In this document: positions 31,262 to 42,600 of the stretch, piece after piece
Position numbering within the stretch: position 1 is the first letter of the stretch
How the letters are laid out: every line of letters begins with the position of its first letter
Origin: Rapana venosa
Lineage: Eukaryota > Mollusca > Gastropoda > Neogastropoda > Muricidae
DNA: 64,000 nucleotides
Direction of reading: 5' to 3'
NCBI GenBank assembly: GCA_028751875.1
Contig: CM054165.1
Coordinates: forward strand, 23,503,170 to 23,567,169
Translations under genes and position numbers: made by a program
Notes under the pieces: generated by a model
What the model saw: only the letters and a program-made list of their open reading frames with translations
What the model was told of the DNA's origin: nothing
The model's database searches: none

Positions 31262-32410
31262 GAGACATGGTGCAGAGCGGGGAAAGCCGGAGCCGAGTTT
31301 CTGGCCGGCATCGCGGCAGAGGCCTTCACCAGACAGGAGCATGACGGCAGCATCCACTCCGCAGCAGACAACGCCTCCAACAACCACGCCCATGCCCAAA
31401 ACGACAAGAGGTTGTCCAAGAAATCGTCGTACGATGAGATGGACGTGACGGCGCCCATCGCTGTGGCCGAGAGCTTCCACAGCCTCCTGAGGGGAGGTGG
31501 TGGTGAGGAGGAGGAAGAGGATGATGATGAGGGGGAGAAGGCTGGAGAGAGTGGAGGAGAGGAGGACGCTGCTGGAGGGAGGAACGTCGGCGACATGAAG
31601 ACGTCAGACACTGCGCAGACGCTGCTGTCTCCTGAAGCCAAGGAACAGCTCTCTGCTGCTGCCGCTGCTGCTGGTGAAGAAGGAGAAGAAGAGGTGACCA
31701 CGGCCGTGTCTCAGGCCCCTCTGCTGCACACCTCCCCTGCCCTTGTGGACCCGGCCCAGACCCCCCTCAACAAGTCCTCGCTGACAGACACCTCCCTGGA
31801 TGACGACGTCTTCGCTGAAGACCCTGCTGCCACCGCTCAGACGGTGGTTGCCCGCAGCAACTTCCAGCCTGCATCAGCTGCCCTGACCAGTCACCCTGAA
31901 GGGGATGAAGCCAGGGAGGAGGAGGAGAGGGAGGAGGAGAGGGAGGGGGAGGAGGAGTCAGACCCGACACCTCAGGGGGAGTCAGGCATTGGTCTGGACA
32001 CCACGGAGAGCTGCAGCGAGTTGTGCGACGTGACGACGTCTGGCATCGCGACGCTGTTGGACACACCGGCATCTGAGGTGGGGGGGGCCTTCCCCGTCCT
32101 GGGGGAGGCAGAGAAGCAGCCGGCCCCTCTGGAGGCCGGGAGTGAGCCACTCCCACAGGGCATGGAGGAGGAGGAGGAGGAGGGCGCAGACAACCTTGGG
32201 ATGACCACGGAGGCTGCGCCCTTGATAGACGACGGCCACAGCGAGGCAGCGCTGGTGGTTGGCAGCGCTGGGAGAGAGAAACTGGTGAAGGAGAACTCGA
32301 GTCAAAGTCCCGGGTCGGTGGATGAGAGGGATGTGGAAGATTCCTCCGAACTGGATGCTCTGATCCTTCCCAGCTCAGCGTCCGAGACTGACGGCAGCAT
32401 ACGTAGTTAA
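31262..32410 (+). CDS. ABCC4: ABCC4-like terminal exon with long acidic tail
   Basis: The open frame runs to TAA at 32408-32410. The exon start is uncertain; GGTTCTAAG|AGACATGG is the best acceptor. The first residues resemble the family C-terminus: MVQS in one frame, then GKAGAEFLAGIAAEAF in the next. The junction near 31278-31282 therefore implies a small frame break or a different acceptor. After DKRLSKKSSYDEMDVTAPIA, the tail is about 300 residues of Glu/Asp/Ser/Thr-rich, probably disordered sequence, including an EEEEEDDDEGE run. It ends GSIRS, unlike the PDZ-binding ETAL of human ABCC4. Such a tail is far longer than the short C-terminus of vertebrate ABCC4. It could be a separate gene's exon joined by my inference. 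Confidence 0.7.
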   Translation, partial: ETWCRAGKAGAEFLAGIAAEAFTRQEHDGSIHSAADNASNNHAHAQNDKRLSKKSSYDEMDVTAPIAVAESFHSLLRGGGGEEEEEDDDEGEKAGESGGEEDAAGGRNVGDMKTSDTAQTLLSPEAKEQLSAAAAAAGEEGEEEVTTAVSQAPLLHTSPALVDPAQTPLNKSSLTDTSLDDDVFAEDPAATAQTVVARSNFQPASAALTSHPEGDEAREEEEREEEREGEEESDPTPQGESGIGLDTTESCSELCDVTTSGIATLLDTPASEVGGAFPVLGEAEKQPAPLEAGSEPLPQGMEEEEEEGADNLGMTTEAAPLIDDGHSEAALVVGSAGREKLVKENSSQSPGSVDERDVEDSSELDALILPSSASETDGSIRS

Positions 32411-32869
32411 CCTGTGTAGGCTTGGGAGGGGGGGAAGAGGTGGTGTAGTGTTGTTGATGGTCGTGTGTGCAGACAGGGGAGCAAGTCGCAAGTGTTACGC
32501 TAGCGGGAAAGTGTTGGAGGTGGAAAGTAAGTGGTAGTGTTGTTAATGTTGTTTAGAGAGTGATAGCATCCGTTTAGTTTTTGCTGTTTGTGATACTGTT
32601 AAATTCCATTCTTCATCCACAGTTTCGAAACAAGAAAGAAAAAGAAAAGTGAAGGTTGGTAAGGATTGTAGATAGGAAGGAAAAGTGTCGTTGGAAAATG
32701 TTCCGGTTGTTTTAGTTCAGCGCAACCTGGGATAGGCGGCAGTTGTTTTGTTCTTGGTGTGTGTGGTGTGTGTGTGTGTGTGAGTGTGTGAGTGTGTGTG
32801 TGTGAGTGAGTGAGTGAGTGAGCGAGTGTGAGTGTGTGTGAGTGAGTGAGTGAGTGAGTGATTCAACGT

Positions 32870-33110
32870 CATGGTGTTACATTGCTTGCGTGACACATAT
32901 TCCATGCTGTTTTATTTTTTATTTGTGACAATATTGACCTGGGGTAGGTGACAGATTTCTAAGAACAGTAGAATCTTGTAGATTACCATTGTCCTACAGT
33001 TACTTGGGTGACACACGTAGAATGATGCTTCATAAATTATTGCGACAATATTGACATGATGTAGATGATGTATATTTTTTTATGCATTAGATAATCATGT
33101 AGATTACAAG
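32870..33110 (+). repeat. Diverged tandem repeat, ~118-bp period
   Basis: Two copies of GTGACACA(C/T)- followed by GACAATATTGAC(C/A)TG and GATGT/GGTAG. They are near 32890-32950 and 33008-33070. AGATTAC also recurs. Confidence 0.6.
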
Positions 33111-34048
33111 CGACTTACAGTTTTGATTGATTTTGTCTTGAGAAAGAATATTGTGAACTTTTTGGATTTTCGTAGAACATGTTCATTTTGGTTTTCAGTC
33201 CCTGAATATTGTGCACCTTTGCCTGTTTGTCTTAAAACAGTTTTGTCGTGGATCAGTCTTGTATATTGTTTTTCTTATGGTCTTGATGTATGACTTTATC
33301 ATGAATATTTTATTCCATGCCAAACTTTCTTAGAGACAAGCTGAAAGTTGTATGTTTTATTATTGTTGATTCCTTTTCCCCATTGCACAAAAAACCCACC
33401 CCCAGATTTCTGAAAGATTATGTAGTTTTATTATTTTCATATTGGTGGTATCTTTTTAGTGTTGCATTGCTGTCTTTTTACTGCCTTATAGATTGTCTTA
33501 TTACTGATGTCTTAGTTCCTTTTCTGCATTGTCCAAAGATACTTTGTAATTTTAGTATTGTCTTTTTGGTGGTATTGTTTTGTTACTCCTGTGTAGTTGT
33601 CTGTTTACCTACCCTGTGGGTCTGTTTAGGACTGTTACATGGATTATGTCTTTTTATGTTCTGCAGATCTATTCCTTTTTGTTCATGTTTTGAAAATTTG
33701 GAAGGATATTTATCATTGTTAGTGTGTATGTATAATGAACATATCTGAAATGTCACTCTGTCTCGTGGAATGAAAGAGCAGAATTTTTTGACGAATCTGA
33801 AAGTTTGTAGTTAGAATTTTTGGTCCCATTTTCAGATTATGGGTAGTTTTTCTAAGTTTCTGTGAAACAAGGAATCGGGTTTATATACAGTTATAGGCCA
33901 TTGTGGATTTGGTTTGAGGCATTTCATTTTTACACTGTCTACCCATAGCGATATTTTGTGTTCTGTCCAGGTTTGTACTAACCAGTAGTTCATACTGCAA
34001 GAGGTCCTAGAGCAGAACCCTGACAGTTGAGCAGAATTAGTGTGGATC

Positions 34049-34222
34049 TAGTAGTATCTCCAGCCTGGATCTGGTAGTATCTCCAGCCTGGATCTGGTAG
34101 TATCTCTGGCCTGGATCTGGTAGTATCTCCGGCCTGGATCTGGTAGTATCTCCAGCCTGGATCTGGTAGTATCTCCAGCTGGATCTGGTAGTATCTCCAG
34201 CGTGGATCTGTAGTATCTCCAG
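34049..34222 (+). repeat. 23-bp minisatellite
   Basis: About seven units of GTAGTATCTCCAGCCTGGAT-CTG with single-base variants. The minus-strand frame LEILPDPGWRYYQIQ is a repeat translation. Confidence 0.95.
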
Positions 34223-34482
34223 ACATGCATCTCCTTTAGAGAATCTCCCAAGGCAAAAGATATCTGGCTGTTGATAGTACTTGAGAAAGTGGTTTTTGTT
34301 TATAGACAAATCTTTGTGTGTCACACAGGCTGGAGAATGCATTCAGTGTGCATTCAGTTTTCAGATGAAGGACACTGAGGTACATGGTCTTGAGGAAGTG
34401 TGTAGTCACCCTGGGAAGTGACACTTCTTGACAAACCAGGAACATGGGAACCAGGTTACAGAATCACTGACTTCTTCTTCCT

Positions 34483-34828
34483 CTTTGTTGAATGCTCCAA
34501 CAGCAACTGTTGTTGTCTGTCATATGAGCGGGGGAAAAAATGCCATGTGCTGCCTTGAGGCGCCTGACAAGTCAGGCCCAGCTCATCCAACTTCAGTGTG
34601 GGACAGAATCGTTATCTTTTAAGTCTTTCTGGAAGTCTTTCAGGCAGGAGAATGGACCAAGAAGGCAGAAAATAGACAAGAAGGAGGTGGTGACAGGAAA
34701 AGAAAAGGAACGAGGCAGAAACAAAAAGAGAGGGATAGAAAAAGAGGGAACTCCTAGCACAGATTTTCCAGAAGGTGGGGTTGCTATTTATAGTGACAGA
34801 CACCCGGCATCCCCACAGGGGAGGTAAC
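34483..34828 (-). mobile_element. Family 1 repeat, inverted
   Basis: The reverse complement matches 28559-28908 along its length, ending at CCCCTGTGGGGATGCCGG (34803-34823). Confidence 0.88.
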
Positions 34829-34829
34829 T

Positions 34830-35010
34830 GACTGACTTCTCCCTTGAGGAGTTGTCAGGGACAGTGTGCAGAATTGTTCAGGTAGTGCGCTGTGGGCAGG
34901 TTGATTCTGGTGGAGCCCATTCCTCTCCAGGTAGCGGGATGCATGCTGGGTATGTTTCTGCTAACTCGCGCGACCTGGCCGTAGCAGACCGAGGTGTCTA
35001 GGAAATGTGG
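34830..35010 (-). mobile_element. Family 5 SINE fragment
   Basis: TTGATTCTGGTGGAGCCCAT, TCCAGGTAGCGGGATGCATG and CTGGGTATGTTTCTG match the tail end of family 5. Confidence 0.6.
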
Positions 35011-36500
35011 GTTAGGGCAGGGACAATAGCATGCGTGTGAGATGTTGAGTGTTCCTTGATGTTCTCATTCAAAAGGCGTGGTAGCGGTGTTGACTCGAGG
35101 GGGAAAACCCTCTTCTGCAGACACCTAAGTGGAGACTGGATCTTCAGCACCCCTGTCACCCTCACCTCAGGAACGTTAGCATTTTGACACCCTGAGGTTT
35201 TTAACCTTGACCCCTTGGCATTTTTTTTAAACCTCCAGGAGTTTTTGACCTCCAGACGCTTTGACTACAGACAGGCATTGCAGACAGTAACAGCGGAGAG
35301 CACACAATGTGGGGTGTGGGTGTGTGGAACTGGCTTCAGTGGCGAGTGGCGGGTGTTGCTGCTGTCAGACACCTCCTCCTCTGTGACAAGGTGTCGGGAG
35401 ATTGACAGCACCCCAACACATTGCCCCTCGTATAGCGTCCCTGTCTGAGCGTTGGGAAAAGAAGTTAGAGGGAAAGATTTTTGTTGACATCTGTCTTCCT
35501 ATAAACTTTTGTTATCTATAGTTTATATCATTTGTGTAGGTACAGAAAAAATCTTTTTTTTTAAACTGTTACATCAAGTTTTTTGTTGTTATTACTTTTA
35601 CATGTTGGATCAGTAAAGATATAAGTGTATAAACAATAATGGCAGTGTGCTGGCACACACACATGATCATGACGACGACGATATTGTTCAGTGGAGGGAA
35701 TACTTAATTATTGTAAATCCCTTTGGGAAAACTCTTGTGTCTAGGAATGTCTACCTCTTTGTGCATGCTTTAAAAAAAATATATAGATATATTTTTTCTT
35801 CCCTTCCTTTGTCTTAATACATATAAAAAATATATAGTATATATTTTCTAGATAAAAGGACTTTTTTTATTTTTTAGCTTCTTCCTATTGTCTATACATA
35901 ATAGTTACTGAAAATGAAGGATTTAATCTAGGTCAGGGCTGACTTTTAAGTGACATTCTGTTTATACACTTTCTACCGCATAGTTATTAGTCTTTATGTT
36001 AACACCCACCATGAAATGAGTTAGCTTTATTCACTGTACCCACCTTTTCTAGTTGAAGAATGATTATTAGGCAGTGAGTGTCAGGTTGTCAATTTTGAGA
36101 TTTTGATTGATAATAAAACTATAGCTTTATTCTACCTTGTACTGAAATACCAAGGCGTAAGTTTGTTTCTTTTTGCTTTTAAAAGTGTGTTTAAAAATGC
36201 CCAGGCCCATATTCTGACAACTTATTACGACGCTAAACTTTGTCAATTTCTCATTTCGTCACTTCTCACAGTCCTATCATTTCAGTTTGTAATAACTGTT
36301 CACAGAATTGTCCGATTTTCAATCTGTTTTTTTTGTATTGAATAGCCTGTTTATTGCAGATTAATAACATGCCAATAACTACAAACTGATCTCTAGTGCA
36401 ATACAACTCATTATGTGGAGGAGCGTCACCTATAACCATGCACTGCTGTGTGCTTGTTGGCCTGTATCTTCTGTGGGGCAGGAGAGCTCAGGGCTCACAG
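35010..36500. other. No gene recognised
   Basis: AT-rich sequence with short A and T runs. The 80-codon frame at 36103-36345 has no recognisable domain. Confidence 0.4.
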
Positions 36501-36504
36501 CTGA

Positions 36505-36700
36505 CACCAGGTAGCGTGGCTGCCTAGTGGTCGGGTGACTGTCCGTGCACCTTGGCTTCAGTACAGTCCCCCAGTTCACCCAGCAGTAAATGGGTACCTG
36601 CCCTCTTTAGGGTCAGGTGAGGGAGAGGAGATGGGCGCTGCCCTCAATATGCCGGCCCCTGGAGAAGCTGAGGTCTCTGACGCCTCGCTCTTTTATGATC
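36505..36700 (+). mobile_element. Family 4 (5S-derived) SINE, body only
   Basis: CAGTCCCCCAGTTCACCCAG, GTACCTGCCCTCTTTAGGGT, GGAGATGGGCGCTGCCCTCA and GAGGTCTCTGACGCCTCGCT match the body. Only GGTCGGGTGACTG remains from the 5S-like head. Confidence 0.8.
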
Positions 36701-36764
36701 ACAGTTTATTGGACACCTATTACTTCTGTTTAGCCACACTGTACTACTTACACGCACGCATGCA

Positions 36765-36765
36765 T

Positions 36766-36816
<51 letters not shown>

Positions 36817-36838
36817 TGCACACACACACACACACACA
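36765..36838. repeat. CA microsatellite
   Basis: CA run with one GCATG interruption. Confidence 0.95.
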
Positions 36839-36839
36839 A

Positions 36840-38080
36840 CAACAACAAAAACATGAGTAATGATGTGCTGCATGATCAAAGGGAGTTAATATGTAGTAAA
36901 CTCTCTCATGATCCTTTAAGGATTCTAGATCAAGTCATACTTTGTGCAAAGTTACGGCATAAAAGGACGACATACAGAGAAAAAGCTTAAAGATAATCCT
37001 TTATAAATTATGGTTCTAAGTAAAAAGATGAGTACAGATATTTTTAACAGAAAATATGTGGGTAACCTTTAAAAGAACTTTTTGAACATTTACGTTGCAT
37101 GATGTTTTTCCTGACTTGTGTGTCAAGGACTTGCAAGTTGTGATATGCCGATACTGTGGGGGCGACAGGATGAATAGCTTAAAAATTACGGGTTAGGAGA
37201 TGGACTGGGTCTCACTGTGATATCTTCAGTTTAACGTCTTTTCACATTTAGTGATTTTAGACGGGTCTGTCTCTCCTGAGGAAGCACGAGAGTGTTACCA
37301 TGTGGACTTTTGCTGGGTATGAAGGTATGCGCATGCGCACACAGGGCCTCAGTTTACAGTCTCATCTGAAGGACTTGCACATTCAGTTCAATTTTCTGGT
37401 CAAACTGGGAAGAAAGGGGAAATTGTGTGAGGCTCTGTTTTCTTTAGGCTGTGGTTCTGACTTCTCTCAACATAATTTTGGGTCACCTTAAGGATGATGT
37501 GTAGAATTTGTATGGCTTCCCTGTAAGGGCCTCATTCCTCATTGTTCTGATGATGGTCTGTAGCCCGAGTTTGTTTCAGCGATCAGTATCTCCACTCTGT
37601 TACGGTTAGGGAAAAAACATGACATAGTCAACACTATGTTTTGTCTGACATCTTTCCTGTCTCATGTGTGTGTAGTGTGTGTGTGTGTGAGGTTGTGTGT
37701 GTGTGTGTGTGACTTGTTTTTTGTCTAGTTTTCTCTGTTAGTTAGGCTGTTGTCTGTGTGTGTGCTATGTCTTCCCAGCAAGATTTGCCATACTGTTCAC
37801 AGTCTTCCCTGTGTGCTTGATAGACATTGGGGTTTTGCTGTACTGGAAATATGAACCTGGAATTTCAGACACTCTCGTGTTGAGACGATCACATGAGGGG
37901 ATGATTCAGTTCTTTTTTTTTTTTTCACACCTGTTTACAACTGTTCAGTTACAACTGTTTATTACTAAGGAATTGCGCTCACTGGGACTTGGCTGTCATA
38001 TTAATTTTGTTGTTGTTTGTTTTTTGTTTAAAATTGTGTTCTAAGGGGTCTGATGACTAGCCGAGGAAAGATGTTGTGAT
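36840..38080. other. No gene recognised
   Basis: At 37320-37395 a short GCACACAGGGCCTCAGTTTAC-like string, ending in CAGTCTCATCTGAAGGACTT, is a worn SINE core on minus. The rest is unassigned. TTTAACGTCTTTTCACATTT at 37230 repeats a string from 18620. Confidence 0.45.
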
Positions 38081-38084
38081 GGTC

Positions 38085-38300
38085 TGGCATGTGTTGAGAC
38101 TGTCTGCAGCACAGCGCGCAAATCCAGCATAACTCGGTCAAGGGGCCAGGGCTAAAGTTAGCCCCTTCCTTTTACCAAGTCCCAAGTGTGGTCAGTTTCT
38201 GCTGTAATGAGCACCAGCTGGGATAGGATGGATAGCAGCTAAAAGCAGCTGAGAGTGGTGGAAACTGACAGCTGTGTCAGCCATGACATGGTCTTGGCAT
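38085..38300 (+). mobile_element. Family 7 MITE-like repeat
   Basis: AGCATAACTCGGTCAAGGGG, CCAGCTGGGATAGGATGGAT and AGCAGCTGAGAGTGGTGGAA match, inverted, the copy at 53718-54240. No pol III promoter is visible. GGTCAGTTTC and GAAACTGACAGCTG are short inverted repeats. Confidence 0.65.
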
Positions 38301-38384
38301 GACAACCTGATCTCTTCATCAAAGGAGACGTCAACGTTCTCTGAAGTTGGATTACGGCTGCCTATATCATGACGGGATGCTCTT

Positions 38385-38522
38385 GTAGGCCATTGTGTGC
38401 TGGTAGGAACAGATGACAGAATTTACAAAACCGCATACACACAGGGGACTGGATGTGGAAAAAAAGCACATAAGTGCTTATTCCATTATCATCGATATAA
38501 AAGAATAAAACAAAATAAATAG
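38385..38522 (+). mobile_element. Family 2 SINE tail fragment
   Basis: GTAGGCCATTGTGTGCTGGT to ATCGATATAAAAGAATAAAA. Confidence 0.85.
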
Positions 38523-38689
38523 ACCACACGCAAATCTCTTATCCAGGATGCGCTTACGATCTGACAGTGAGTCAGTGCCCGGGTCTGATGTGTCAGACAG
38601 GTCGCGGTGACCTCCGAGATGTTAAGCGTGGGAATGCCTGACTAGAAGACCTGTAGAGGTTTGTTTTCTCTTACGTAGTCAGTTTGGGT

Positions 38690-38735
38690 TGTTGATTCAG
38701 TGCTATATAAATTCCATTTATTATTATTATTGTTG
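38690..38735 (+). mobile_element. Short solo family 3 tail
   Basis: GATTCAGTGCTATATAAATT followed by ATTATTATTATT. Confidence 0.75.
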
Positions 38736-38924
38736 TTTGTTGTTGTTGAATGTTGCCCAGTAAATTTGTTCCCCCACCTTAACTCCTCTGTAATTTTCAT
38801 GTGCATATAAATGTTGTTATTTTGTTTACGGGTGTTGTGGGTTTTTTTGCAAGTAGGTGATACTAGCATAATTGAAGTGATGACTATGCAGATGTTTTAT
38901 TTGCTCTGATCTATTTATTATTTT

Positions 38925-39275
38925 AAAAAAAAATTTATTCTTTTATATCGAGGATAATGGAATAAGCACTTATGTGCTGTTTTACATCCAGTCCCCGTGT
39001 GTATGCAGTTTTGTCAATTTTGTCATCCGTTCCCACCGGCACACAATGGCCTACTCTTACAAAAAAGCGGAACAGGATTTTAACATGTGCGCAAGATGTT
39101 CTTCTTGCGTTCGCACACGGGGACCTTGGTTTATAGTCTCATCCGAAATACTTTTTTGGAGAGTGGAGTCTGCACTGATGTTAACTCCAGGGGGAAAATA
39201 TCCCCTTGAACGGGATTCGAACCCGGGTTGTCAGATTGCGAGCCCAATGTTCTAACCACTAGGCTATCCTGTCAC
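38925..39275 (-). mobile_element. tRNA-derived SINE, family 2, near full length
   Basis: The head on minus is GGGTGACAGGATAGCCTAGT (A box), with GGGTTCGAATCCCGTTC as B box at 39212-39230. The tail end ATATCGAGGATAATGG is at 38945. Confidence 0.92.
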
Positions 39276-39309
39276 CCTAAAAATTGTAAGTGGGTTTATG
39301 TGTGGTTGT

Positions 39310-39350
39310 GTGTGTGTGTGTGTGTGTGTGTGAATATGAGAGAGAGAATG
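39310..39350. repeat. TG then GA microsatellite
   Basis: TG run of about 26 bases, followed by GAGAGAGA. Confidence 0.9.
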
Positions 39351-39499
39351 CATACACATACATAATAATGACTCCCCACTTAGCACATAGGTTATATTTT
39401 TGTTTGTTTGTTTCTTTGTTCCTGGGCTAGAGGTCCCATGTTTTTCACGGAGCACATCACATTCCTGAGTTCAGATCTCTCGGGAGCAGTGTCTGGTGA

Positions 39500-39588
39500 A
39501 CTGAGGGAGGGAGGGGGAGACTTTCATGATCTCCAGGGTCAACTTTACATGCAGACCTGCCAGAGCCTTGATTTTCCTTTGTGTGCAC

Positions 39589-39624
<36 letters not shown>

Positions 39625-39870
39625 GTAATATATATATATATATATATATATGCGTGCATAATATGAAATATGCATGTTGAAGATCCTGTTATTCATGTCG
39701 TTGTTCAATGGGTTAAGGAAATATATATATATATGCGTGCATAAGATGAAATATGCATGTAGAAGATCCTGTTATTCATGTCATTGTTCAATGGGTTAAG
39801 GAAACATGAACATACCCAGCATGCATCCTGTGGCTGGAGAGGGACGGGCTCCGCCAGGTCCAACTTATGA
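39500..39870 (+). mobile_element. Family 5 SINE body with TA runs and an internal duplication
   Basis: TCTCCAGGGTCAACTTTACA and GCAGACCTGCCAGAGCCTTG lead into a TG/TA run. ATATATGCGTGCATAAxATG to GTTCAATGGGTTAAGGAAA follows twice (39645-39720 and 39730-39804), then CATACCCAGCATGCATCC. The duplicated unit is about 86 bases. Confidence 0.8.
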
Positions 39871-42000
39871 AGAGACACAGTCAGAAAAACTCAGCACAGT
39901 GCAGTGCCGAACAGCTCCTGGGAAAATGAATGAAGACCTGAAGAGAAGGGCGGGAGAAGGGAAGGAAGGGTGTTCACACTATATTAGTATGCAATAACAA
40001 AAACAACAAAAACAATTCGTTTACACCCTTTTAGGGGAGGGATTCCTATTTTATCTGAATGGATGTGGCGGAGCCTATAGGGCTTTTCTGCATGCTGGGG
40101 CAGTTTTGTTTTTTCGCTCTGAAAACTGGAGCGTGTGTAAAGTTTTGCCATAGTTGCTAAATGATGTAGCAATCTTTTGGTGGTATCAGTGTGACAGCTA
40201 TGTTGCAGTAAGTATATTAAAAAAAAAGGCTCTTAACTTTTGAGTGTGTAATGCATGTGTAAAAAAAAAGTGTGTTGTGTGAATATGCACCTATATATAT
40301 ATAATCATGCACTTGTGTGTTCTTATGTGTTTTTGGTAAATATTTCAGTATGGCTGATTGATCTGTACCGTTCCAGAAAATTCCTCAGCTGTGTTGTGTG
40401 AAATCAGCATTCCAAGTAAAACTGGATTGGACAGCAGATAAATTGAATCAGTGCACTGTGAGAACTGGTGTGTGTGTGTGTGTGTGTGCCTAACTTGTAA
40501 TGAAACGTACACAAAGTTTTATTTTCATAAAGTGTAAAAATACAGCGAGTTTTTGGGGGGAGGTGGGGGGGGGGAGATCATGGGTCTTTATTTTTGGGTG
40601 TGTTTTTTGTGTGTGTGAAAAGTCTACTTAGTGAATGTACGTGAATTGATACTGTTTGGGTTGTTGGTGTCTCTGCCTAGCTTCGATACTTAACCCAATA
40701 TTGTGCGATTATGTTGTGGTGTTTGTTGGCGTATTGATTGCACTGGTGATGCTGTTGTAACGCTCAAATGATTTACCGTTTCATGATGTTTTGCATTGGG
40801 GCTTTTTTTGTTTTCTTTGTGAAATATTAATCAGTTTGGGTTTGTTTATTTTTTTAGCTTGTCTCAGTTTGTCAAGCTATACTTTTTTTGGGGGGAGAGG
40901 AGAAAAAAACCTTGAGAATGTTTTGGTAAAATGTCCCAAATAATCCTTTGGTTATTAACCTGGTTATTTTATCTGGCTTTCTGTGTGCCTGCTTCACTGT
41001 ATCTCTGAGTGAAGATGGGAATAATTAGGCTTCATCACCCCCCCCCCTCCCCCTTTTTATTTTTTTAGAAATGTTTTATTTCCCATTTTTCTTCATTTTG
41101 TGTTGACTTTCTTTTTTGTGTCTTTTTTCTGTTGGTTTTTTTTTCCGGACAGATTCATTCCAAACAAATCCAGCCTGTCCCTATAATTTTACAACTGGAT
41201 GTTTTTATTTTGCAGTATTCTGTAGAATACAAGACATGATATGCGCGTTGGGTTTTTCTGTTTAGGGTAGTGGGGGAAAGATGTCTATTTTTTTACACGT
41301 ATTTGGTAGTCTGTGCTCTGATAGTCAGTGATTTGGGGGAAGAAAAAACCCAACAGATTTGTCTGGTGATGTTCATTTTACATAGGTTGTTGAACAGCCT
41401 AGTTCTGGCTGATGTTTTAGCTTGAGTTTTCATGGAAACGTTTTTAAAATTGTGAAATATTTAAAAGCTGATACTTAAAGATCTTGGATCCTGTCATTTC
41501 ACCCTGTCCATTTGTCTTCAGCCCTCTCCCTCTTTCCTTGTGATGGAGTCCTGCTCTGGATAGAGCAGAATAAGATTCAACACATAACAAGCTGTGTGTG
41601 TGTGTGTGTGTGCGCACACTTCACAGCTTGTATGTGTCAAATGTATTCTGTTCTCTATTCTGTTCTACATTACTGTATGTATATATATATTGAGGTACTA
41701 TCAAGCGATATCCACAGTGCCTTCAGCCAGTCGTGTGTGGGCTTTATTGTGCATTCCGCCTGTAAGCATGAGTCGAAATCATCGATTGCTTTTGAAACGA
41801 TTTTGCATAAAAATTATACACTTTTGCTTGAAAGTGGTGTTAGCTATCAGCTCCTGCTGCTGTGTGTGTGGAAATCGTAAGTAATTTTTTCTTTTCCTGT
41901 TAGAGAAATGGCATGTGTTTGTTTGTGTGTTTATACTGTAGAGATAGTCCCCTTTGCATAATTTTGAGGCGATCCTCATCAGTTATGGAATTTTCTGCTT
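39870..42000. other. AT-rich gene-free stretch
   Basis: No exon or repeat family recognised. A G run is near 40555-40577, a C run at 41039-41047, and short TG and TA runs are at 40470, 41596 and 41681. Confidence 0.45.
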
Positions 42001-42002
42001 CT

Positions 42003-42140
42003 CCTCTCTGCGTTCCCTAATTGCATGGGATACGTAGTGTCAGGTCTTCTCCTGTGTTTGTCACTCTGCAGGAGGTCTGCCTGCTGGCCTCTGCTGACAC
42101 ATTCCATCTTCAGAGCATGGGTTATAGAGTTAAAAGATTT
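42003..42140 (-). mobile_element. Family 5 SINE fragment
   Basis: CTTCTCCTGTGTTTGTCACT, GCAGGAGGTCTGCCTGCTGG and CACATTCCATCTTCAGAGCA match the copy at 62555. Confidence 0.75.
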
Positions 42141-42299
42141 CATTTTGAACATAATATATCAGAGCATAGTCGCTTAACAGCGGGTGACAGTGGGTGTAAG
42201 ACATTGCTCAAACACTGCTATTTTTCTGTCAGATCGTTTCGCTTTGGACGTGTTTTTTTTGATGACTTTTTGTTTCTTTCTTTGAAGGTGTGTGTGTGT

Positions 42300-42600
42300 G
42301 TGGAAGGGTGACGACTTTTTGAGCAAGGACAGAGAGAGATGGTGAACCCTGGTGGTGGCGTTGCCTGGAGCTCCTGCTGATGACAGCAGCGGCGATGGTG
42401 GAGACAGTTGAGGTGTTCCAGAGGGGTAGGGGTGGGAGTGTGACACCATTTTGTTTCTGTCTTAGAAACAACAGAGGGAGATGGTGAGCGCTGGTGGCGT
42501 TGTGTGCTGACGACAGCAGCGGCGATGGAGACAGTTGTTCAGTTGAAGTGTTGGGAAAGGGTGATGACTTTTTGTTGCTTTCTGGAAAGGTGCGTGCATG
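42300..42600 (+). repeat. Diverged ~140-bp tandem duplication
   Basis: AGAGAGATGGTGAACCCTGG to GACAGCAGCGGCGATGGTGG (42328-42400) is repeated as AGGGAGATGGTGAGCGCTGG to GACAGCAGCGGCGATGGAGA (42475-42530). GGGTGACGACTTTTTG recurs as GGGTGATGACTTTTTG. Confidence 0.8.

Larger units (their letters stand above)
32411..36117 (+). other. Probable 3' UTR of the ABCC4-like gene
   Basis: AT-rich, no splice or coding signal. A candidate AATAAA is at 36112-36117 and a transcript end would be expected shortly after; this is weak. Within it: TG/TGAG microsatellite 32755-32865, a ~118-bp tandem duplication, a 23-bp minisatellite and an inverted family 1 repeat. Confidence 0.4.

Noticed and set aside
30180..31344. 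Frames of 300-377 codons rich in His/Thr/Ile
   Set aside because: Trinucleotide repeat translation; only the last few codons overlap real coding sequence.
32396..32407. C-terminal PDZ-binding motif on the ABC transporter
   Set aside because: The end GSIRS does not fit the S/T-x-hydrophobic pattern.
33317..33748. A 143-codon hydrophobic frame suggesting a membrane protein
   Set aside because: T-rich 3' UTR sequence gives Phe/Leu/Val by composition; no conserved motif.
34037..34342. A minus frame with repeated EILPDPGWRYYQIQ
   Set aside because: Product of a 23-bp minisatellite read in changing frames.
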